Source: Prevotella melaninogenica (GTDB taxonomy: Bacteria; Bacteroidota; Bacteroidia; Bacteroidales; Bacteroidaceae). From it: 64,000 nt of DNA. The translations under genes and the position numbers were made by a program. The stretch lies in NCBI RefSeq assembly GCF_013267595.1, contig NZ_CP054010.1, forward strand, positions 62,001 to 126,000, given 5' to 3'. This document shows, piece by piece, positions 59,781 through 64,000 of this stretch (position 1 is the first letter of the stretch; every line of letters begins with the position of its first letter). The notes under the pieces are model-generated. The model did no database searches and was not told the DNA's origin. It worked only from the letters and a program-made list of their open reading frames with translations.

Positions 59781-59837
59781 AGTGCTCCGCACCATTGATG
59801 CTAAGCCTTCGCACGACATGTGTGGGGCATCAACACA
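59781..59837. repeat. dispersed repeat family A, copy 6
   Basis: It contains TGCTCCGCACC, ATTGATGCTAAG, CTTCGCACGACATGTGTGGG and CATCAACAC. An open frame that reads through this repeat into the next gene is probably not translated from here. Confidence 0.65.
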
Positions 59838-59945
59838 ATCATAGAAGATGAGAAAATAGGTTCACAACTGTCATATATAGGAAGAGACTTATGGCTAACA
59901 TGTACGGGAAATGTTTACCAAGTCGCACTAAATAGTAATAAGAAA

Positions 59946-61211
59946 TTGGATATAAATTTAATTATAGGAATTATAATAACAATGGTACTCTCTGCATTCT
60001 TTTCAGGAATGGAGATTGCCTTTGTTGCAAGTAATCGTCTTCTTGCGGAGATGGATAAGGAGAAGAATGGTATTGCACAAAAGTGTCTAACCATCTATTA
60101 TAATAATCCGAATGGTTTTGTATCTACGATGCTTGTAGGTAACAACATTGTTCTTGTTATCTATGGTATCTTCTTTGCTCAGATATTTGATACGACACTG
60201 TTTGCATCGTTTGATTCAGCAACACGTGTGATATTAGATACTTTAGCATCAACACTCGTCATTCTTTTTACAGGAGAGTTCTTACCTAAGACCTTGTTTA
60301 AGAGCAATCCTAACCGCTTACTTACCTTTTTTGCCCCATTGGCATATGTCTTTTTTATTATTCTTTGGCCTATTAGTCGCTTTGCAACCTTTCTTGCGCG
60401 AGTCCTTTTGCGTCTTGTTGGTGTAAAGGTGGATGAGAAAGAGTCTGATGGTACGTTTACGAGAGTAGACCTTGATCACCTCGTACAGAGTACTATTGAG
60501 AATGCTAAGAACGAAGATGAAATAGAAGACGAGGTAAAGATATTCCAAAATGCCTTGGAATTTCAAGATACGAAAGTGCGTGATTGCATGGTGCCACGTA
60601 CTGAGATTAAGGCTGTTGAAGAGAATTGCTCGCTCGAAGAACTACAGCAAATGTTCATAGAAAGTGGTAACTCTAAGATAGTTGTTTATGAAGGGGATAT
60701 CGATCATATAAAGGGTTATATTCACTCTTCAGAGATGTTCCGTTCTCCAAAGAACTGGAAAGACCATATCCGACAAATGCCGTTTGTGCCAGAGACGATG
60801 GCTGCACATAAACTTATGCAGGTTTTCCTTATCCAAAAGAAAAGCTTGGGTGTGGTTGTGGACGAGTTTGGCGGTACCAGTGGTATTGTTTCATTGGAAG
60901 ACATCGTAGAAGAAATCTTCGGCGACATTGAGGACGAGCATGACAATACAAAGTATATTGCAAAGCAGATAAATGCTAACGAGTATGTCCTTTCGGCACG
61001 TTTGGAGATTGACAAGGTGAATGAAATGTTCAATCTTGATTTGCCAGAGAATGATGATTATATGACAGTCGGAGGCTTATTGTTACACGTCTATCAGAGT
61101 TTTCCAAAACTAAACGAAATTGTTACTGTTGGACAATATGAGTTTAAGATAATCAAGAAGACCATGACAAAAATAGAACTCGTACGGCTAAAAGTCAATA
61201 GTACAGAGTAA
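59946..61211 (+). CDS. DUF21/CBS/CorC-type membrane protein (CNNM family)
   Basis: A protein of about 421 residues: a DUF21 membrane domain (LIIGIIITMVLSAFFSGMEI, then NGFVSTMLVGNNIVLVIYGI), paired CBS domains (VRDCMVPRTEIKAVEENCSL, then KKSLGVVVDEFGGTSGIVSL) and a CorC_HlyC C-terminal domain. Members export Mg2+ or Co2+ or act in membrane repair; in gliding Bacteroidetes the relative is GldE. The start is uncertain: TTG 59946 gives the usual N-terminus, ATG 59982 would truncate the first span, and the open frame extends to GTG 59820 through a repeat. It precedes the PpiD-like gene by 100 nt. Confidence 0.82.
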   Translation: MDINLIIGIIITMVLSAFFSGMEIAFVASNRLLAEMDKEKNGIAQKCLTIYYNNPNGFVSTMLVGNNIVLVIYGIFFAQIFDTTLFASFDSATRVILDTLASTLVILFTGEFLPKTLFKSNPNRLLTFFAPLAYVFFIILWPISRFATFLARVLLRLVGVKVDEKESDGTFTRVDLDHLVQSTIENAKNEDEIEDEVKIFQNALEFQDTKVRDCMVPRTEIKAVEENCSLEELQQMFIESGNSKIVVYEGDIDHIKGYIHSSEMFRSPKNWKDHIRQMPFVPETMAAHKLMQVFLIQKKSLGVVVDEFGGTSGIVSLEDIVEEIFGDIEDEHDNTKYIAKQINANEYVLSARLEIDKVNEMFNLDLPENDDYMTVGGLLLHVYQSFPKLNEIVTVGQYEFKIIKKTMTKIELVRLKVNSTE

Positions 61212-61311
61212 TTTCTGAATGAAAAATTATGATACTTGCCCTTTTTTTTGTATTTTTGTGGGCAATTTGTCATATTGAATAGAATAATTAAAATCAAATA
61301 ATAAATCTAAA

Positions 61312-63459
61312 ATGGCAGCATTAGGAAAAATCAGAAGCAAAGGTGGCATACTGGTAGCAGCTATCGGTCTTGCCTTGTTTGCATTCTTAGCTGGAGATGC
61401 AGCTCGCTCGTGTGATGGAATCAAGGGCGAAGCGCGTCAGCAGATTGGAGAAATCTTGGGCAAAAAGATTAGTGTCCAGGATTATCAGAAGTTGATTGAT
61501 GAGTATCAGTCTGCAATTAAGTTTACTATGCAGCGTGATAATCTCACCGATCAGGAACTTAATCAAGTAAAGGACCAAGTTTGGCAGCAGCTTGTAAGCA
61601 ATCGTGTTATCGAGGTTGACGCTGAGAAGGTTGGTCTTACTGTAACAGAGAATGAGATTCAGAACGTATTGAATGAGGGTACTAATCCAATGTTGGTTCA
61701 GACTCCATTCGTGAACCAGCAGACTGGTCGTTTTGATGTAAATGCTCTAAAGCAGTTCTTTGATAGCTATAACAAGGCTAAGGCTGCAAAGTCTCCACAG
61801 GTAGAGCAGATGCAGGCTATCTATGACTATTGGCTCTTTGTAGAGAAGAATCTTCGTGCTCAGTTGCTCGGTCAGAAGTATCAGGCACTGCTCGCAAGTT
61901 GTGTTCTCTCAAACAAGGCTGAGGCTAAGATGGCTTTCAAGGATAATAACGAGGAAAGTCAGATTCAACTTGCTTCTTTGGCTTACAGCACTGTAAAAGA
62001 TTCTGATGTTAAGATGACAGACGATGACCTCAAGGCTAAGTATGCAGAATTGAAGCCAGCTTTCCGCCAGAATGTTGAGACACGTGATATCAAGTTTGTT
62101 GACTTCCAGATTAAGGCAAGTGCTGCAGACCGCAGTCAGGTTGTTAAGGAGATGAACGACTTCCAAAAGCAACTTGCTTCTGCAGAAGATCCTGCTGCTG
62201 TTGTTAGCAAGAGTGGTTCTGAGATTCCTTATCTTGGTCTTCCTGTAAGTAACAAGGCTTATCAGCAGTATCCTGACATTGCATCAAAGATTGATTCACT
62301 TTCTGTAGGTACAACTGGTGTTGTTGAAAACGCTCAGGACAATACTTTAAATATCATCCGTGTACTTTCTAAGGCGCAGTTGGCAGACTCAATCCAGTTC
62401 CGTCAGATTAATATTGCAGCTGCAACTCCTGATGAGGCACGTGCTAAGGCAGACTCTATCCAGAAGGCATTGGCTGGTGGTGCTGATTTTGATGCACTTG
62501 CAAAGCGTTATGGTCAGACTGGTGAGAAGGTATGGTTTACTGGTCAGCAGTACGAGATGGCTCCAAGTATGAATCAAGACAATCGTACATTTATAAATGC
62601 TCTGCTCAATGGTGAGGTGAATGCAACGCAGAATCTTGCTCTTACGCAGGGTAACATTATCCTTCAGGTACTTGATAAGAAGGCCTTTACAACAAAGACA
62701 ACTGCTGCTGTTATTAAGAAGGTCATAGACTTCTCTAAGGCTACACGCAGCAATGCTTACAATAAGTTCTCTGAGTTTGTTGCTAAGAGTTCTACTGTAG
62801 CTGACCTTGAGAAGAATGCTCCTAAGTCTGGTTATCAGGTTCAGTCACTCAATGACATCTCTACGGCTGAGCACTATGTTGGTGGTATTCCTGGTACACG
62901 TGATGCTTTGAAGTGGCTCTTCGAGGCTAAGCAGGGTGAGGTTTCACCTCTCTATGAGTGTGGTAATAATGATCACCTCTTGGTTATCGCTTTGACAGCT
63001 GTTCATCCACAGGGCTATCGTTCATGGGATGATGCACAGGTAAAGGAAATCCTCAAACGTGAGGTTATTAAAGATAAGAAGGCTGAGAAACTCATGGCTA
63101 AGCTCAAGGGTGTAAACTCTATTGCAGCAGCTCAGGCTAAGGGTGCTAAGGTTTCTTCTGTTAATCAGATTACATTTGCAGCTCCAGCATTCGTACAAGC
63201 AACTGGTTCTGTAGAGCCAGCTCTCTCTGGTGCAGTTGCGGGTACAGCAGCAGGCAAGTTCTCTAAGGCTCCTGTAAAGGGTAATGCTGGTGTTTATGTG
63301 TTCCAGGTAGTAAAGAAGTCTATGCGTGCAGGTTCTAAGTACGATGAGACTTTGGTAATGCAGCAGGCTGCTCAGGCAAATATGCAGTTGGTTGGTAACT
63401 TTATGCAGGATCTAATCCTTAAGGCAAAGGTTGTCGATAACCGCTACCTCTTCTTCTAA
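61312..63459 (+). CDS. PpiD-like peptidylprolyl isomerase/foldase
   Basis: A 715-residue inner-membrane-anchored periplasmic chaperone. One membrane span is at residues about 12-30 (GGILVAAIGLALFAFLAG). A SurA_N-like helical chaperone domain follows (KISVQDYQKLIDEYQSAIKF, then VWQQLVSNRVIEVDAEKVGL), then a parvulin domain near residues 350-450 (IQFRQINIAAATPDEARAKA, then GGADFDALAKRYGQTG) and a second degenerate one. PpiD assists folding of proteins leaving the Sec channel. It closes the OM-biogenesis unit and has a clear terminator. Confidence 0.92.
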   Translation: MAALGKIRSKGGILVAAIGLALFAFLAGDAARSCDGIKGEARQQIGEILGKKISVQDYQKLIDEYQSAIKFTMQRDNLTDQELNQVKDQVWQQLVSNRVIEVDAEKVGLTVTENEIQNVLNEGTNPMLVQTPFVNQQTGRFDVNALKQFFDSYNKAKAAKSPQVEQMQAIYDYWLFVEKNLRAQLLGQKYQALLASCVLSNKAEAKMAFKDNNEESQIQLASLAYSTVKDSDVKMTDDDLKAKYAELKPAFRQNVETRDIKFVDFQIKASAADRSQVVKEMNDFQKQLASAEDPAAVVSKSGSEIPYLGLPVSNKAYQQYPDIASKIDSLSVGTTGVVENAQDNTLNIIRVLSKAQLADSIQFRQINIAAATPDEARAKADSIQKALAGGADFDALAKRYGQTGEKVWFTGQQYEMAPSMNQDNRTFINALLNGEVNATQNLALTQGNIILQVLDKKAFTTKTTAAVIKKVIDFSKATRSNAYNKFSEFVAKSSTVADLEKNAPKSGYQVQSLNDISTAEHYVGGIPGTRDALKWLFEAKQGEVSPLYECGNNDHLLVIALTAVHPQGYRSWDDAQVKEILKREVIKDKKAEKLMAKLKGVNSIAAAQAKGAKVSSVNQITFAAPAFVQATGSVEPALSGAVAGTAAGKFSKAPVKGNAGVYVFQVVKKSMRAGSKYDETLVMQQAAQANMQLVGNFMQDLILKAKVVDNRYLFF

Positions 63460-63483
63460 GAGATAACTACACCTTATATATAT

Positions 63484-63521
63484 AAGACGGATGTACTATC
63501 AAAGTATATCCGTCTTTTTTC
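63484..63521 (+). terminator. terminator after the PpiD-like gene
   Basis: Arms AAGACGGAT / ATCCGTCTT with an inner TAC / GTA stem are followed by TTTTTT, 25 nt past the stop. Confidence 0.85.
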
Positions 63522-63628
63522 TTTATATAGCTTTTTTGTGGTTTTAACATGTTGAATATCGTGTTATAATAATTATTTCTTTGATGCTCTCATTTAAGCT
63601 AATCTTTATACATTTCCGCACATAATAT

Positions 63629-63659
63629 TTTGAAATGTGCTTATAAATATGTATCTTTG
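63629..63659 (+). promoter_or_regulatory. promoter for the acyl-CoA synthetase
   Basis: TTTG at 63629-63632, 19 nt, then TATCTTTG at 63652-63659. Confidence 0.65.
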
Positions 63660-63682
63660 CACACAGATTGAAATATTGTGCA

Positions 63683-64000
63683 ATGGAAAAGATTCCGAGT
63701 TTTAATGAATTAATAGAGAAGAGTATCATCGAACATTGGGACCGTGATGCTCTAACAGATTATAAAGGCAAGACCCTTCAATATCATGATGTTGCAAGAA
63801 AGATTGAAAAGTTGCACATTATGTTTGAGGCAAGTGGTGTAAAACGTGGTGATAAGATAGCGCTATGTGGAAGAAACTCTTCTGCTTGGGCTGCTTCTTT
63901 CCTTGCAGTACTCACTTATGGTGCGGTAGCTGTGCCTATCTTGCATGAGTTTATGCCAGAGCAGATTCATAACATTGTCAATCACTCAGATGCAAAACTT
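63683..64000 (+). CDS. AMP-binding long-chain acyl-CoA synthetase-like protein (partial, N-terminus)
   Basis: The first 106 codons of an ANL-superfamily enzyme are present; the gene runs off the right edge. The visible part starts MEKIPSFNELIEKSIIEHWD and has the family features DYKGKTLQYHDVARKIEKLH, GVKRGDKIALCGRNSSAWAA and LTYGAVAVPILHEFMPEQIH. This N-terminal pattern is typical of fatty-acid--CoA ligases, which activate acyl groups via acyl-AMP. The catalytic STSG-type P-loop lies beyond the window, so substrate class is not certain. Confidence 0.8.
   Translation, partial: MEKIPSFNELIEKSIIEHWDRDALTDYKGKTLQYHDVARKIEKLHIMFEASGVKRGDKIALCGRNSSAWAASFLAVLTYGAVAVPILHEFMPEQIHNIVNHSDAKL

Noticed and set aside
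59820..59945. N-terminal extension of the DUF21/CBS protein from GTG 59820
   Set aside because: The extension reads through a dispersed repeat copy and places 42 unconserved residues before the normal first membrane span.
1..64000. tRNA, rRNA, tmRNA, SRP RNA or RNase P RNA genes
   Set aside because: I looked for CCA-ended cloverleaf patterns and familiar conserved cores between genes and saw none; a tRNAscan-SE and Infernal run would settle this.

Overview
The window looks like a chromosomal segment from the Bacteroidales, most likely Prevotella in the broad sense (inference). It is AT-rich. Many genes are preceded by the Bacteroidetes-type promoter, a -33 TTG or TTTG about 20 nt before a -7 TAnnTTTG. 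It also carries lineage-typical families: an HU-CCDC81/SPOR protein, DUF1573, DUF4105, a phosphate-selective-type porin, GH109, NspC and a DUF21/CBS transporter next to LptC and a PpiD-like foldase. No rRNA, tRNA, CRISPR array, prophage or intact transposase was seen.

Layout. 1-4553 (minus) is an SMC-type condensin operon resembling Wadjet/MksBEF. It has a kleisin-like gene interrupted by an in-frame TGA-ATG, a MukE/JetB-like gene, and a long coiled-coil ATPase that runs off the left edge. 5163-9189 holds a lipoprotein, rfbC, an HU/SPOR protein, an FHA protein and a DUF1573 protein. 9480-14744 (plus) holds aspS, two small winged-helix-type genes, a mannose-1-phosphate guanylyltransferase and a secreted phytase-like esterase. 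14769-19102 (minus) is one probable operon: glnS, a TPR protein, a DedA protein and an alternative sigma-70 factor. 19898-24165 carries an Nramp transporter, a small membrane protein, a leader peptide coupled to a peptidase E homologue, nth and a DUF2461 protein, followed by a 193-bp MITE-like element. 24418-33013 carries valS, mazG, a lipoprotein, rnz, the rpsF-rpsR-rplI operon and a TTD14-like P-loop/CYTH protein. 33124-38789 carries a GH109-type enzyme, a J-domain protein, nspC, a thiE/tenI-like gene and prs. 39911-44109 is a MORN-repeat protein, a eukaryotic-type glycogen branching enzyme and a membrane protein.

44778-51540 (plus) is a coherent four-gene unit: outer-membrane porin, imelysin lipoprotein, di-heme cytochrome c lipoprotein and a fused ResB-CcsA cytochrome c maturation protein. 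It is probably iron- or redox-related and lies behind a promoter region with four ACCTAAAT-type boxes. 51775-57505 (minus) is an envelope/secretion unit: a DUF4105 protein, a small exported protein, secA and an ABC ATPase that overlaps secA. 57661-63459 (plus) is an outer-membrane-biogenesis unit: an OM beta-barrel protein, lptC, a DUF21/CBS protein and a PpiD-like foldase. An acyl-CoA synthetase begins at 63683 and is cut by the right edge.

The intergenic regions hold the least explained material. There are two dispersed modular repeat families (six and four copies). There is a roughly 260-nt structured RNA candidate at 39068-39332 with an almost C-free 5' half, and a roughly 90-nt sRNA candidate at 19425-19516. 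Intrinsic-terminator-like hairpins end just before start codons in several places. All family assignments come from reading motifs; no database search was run.
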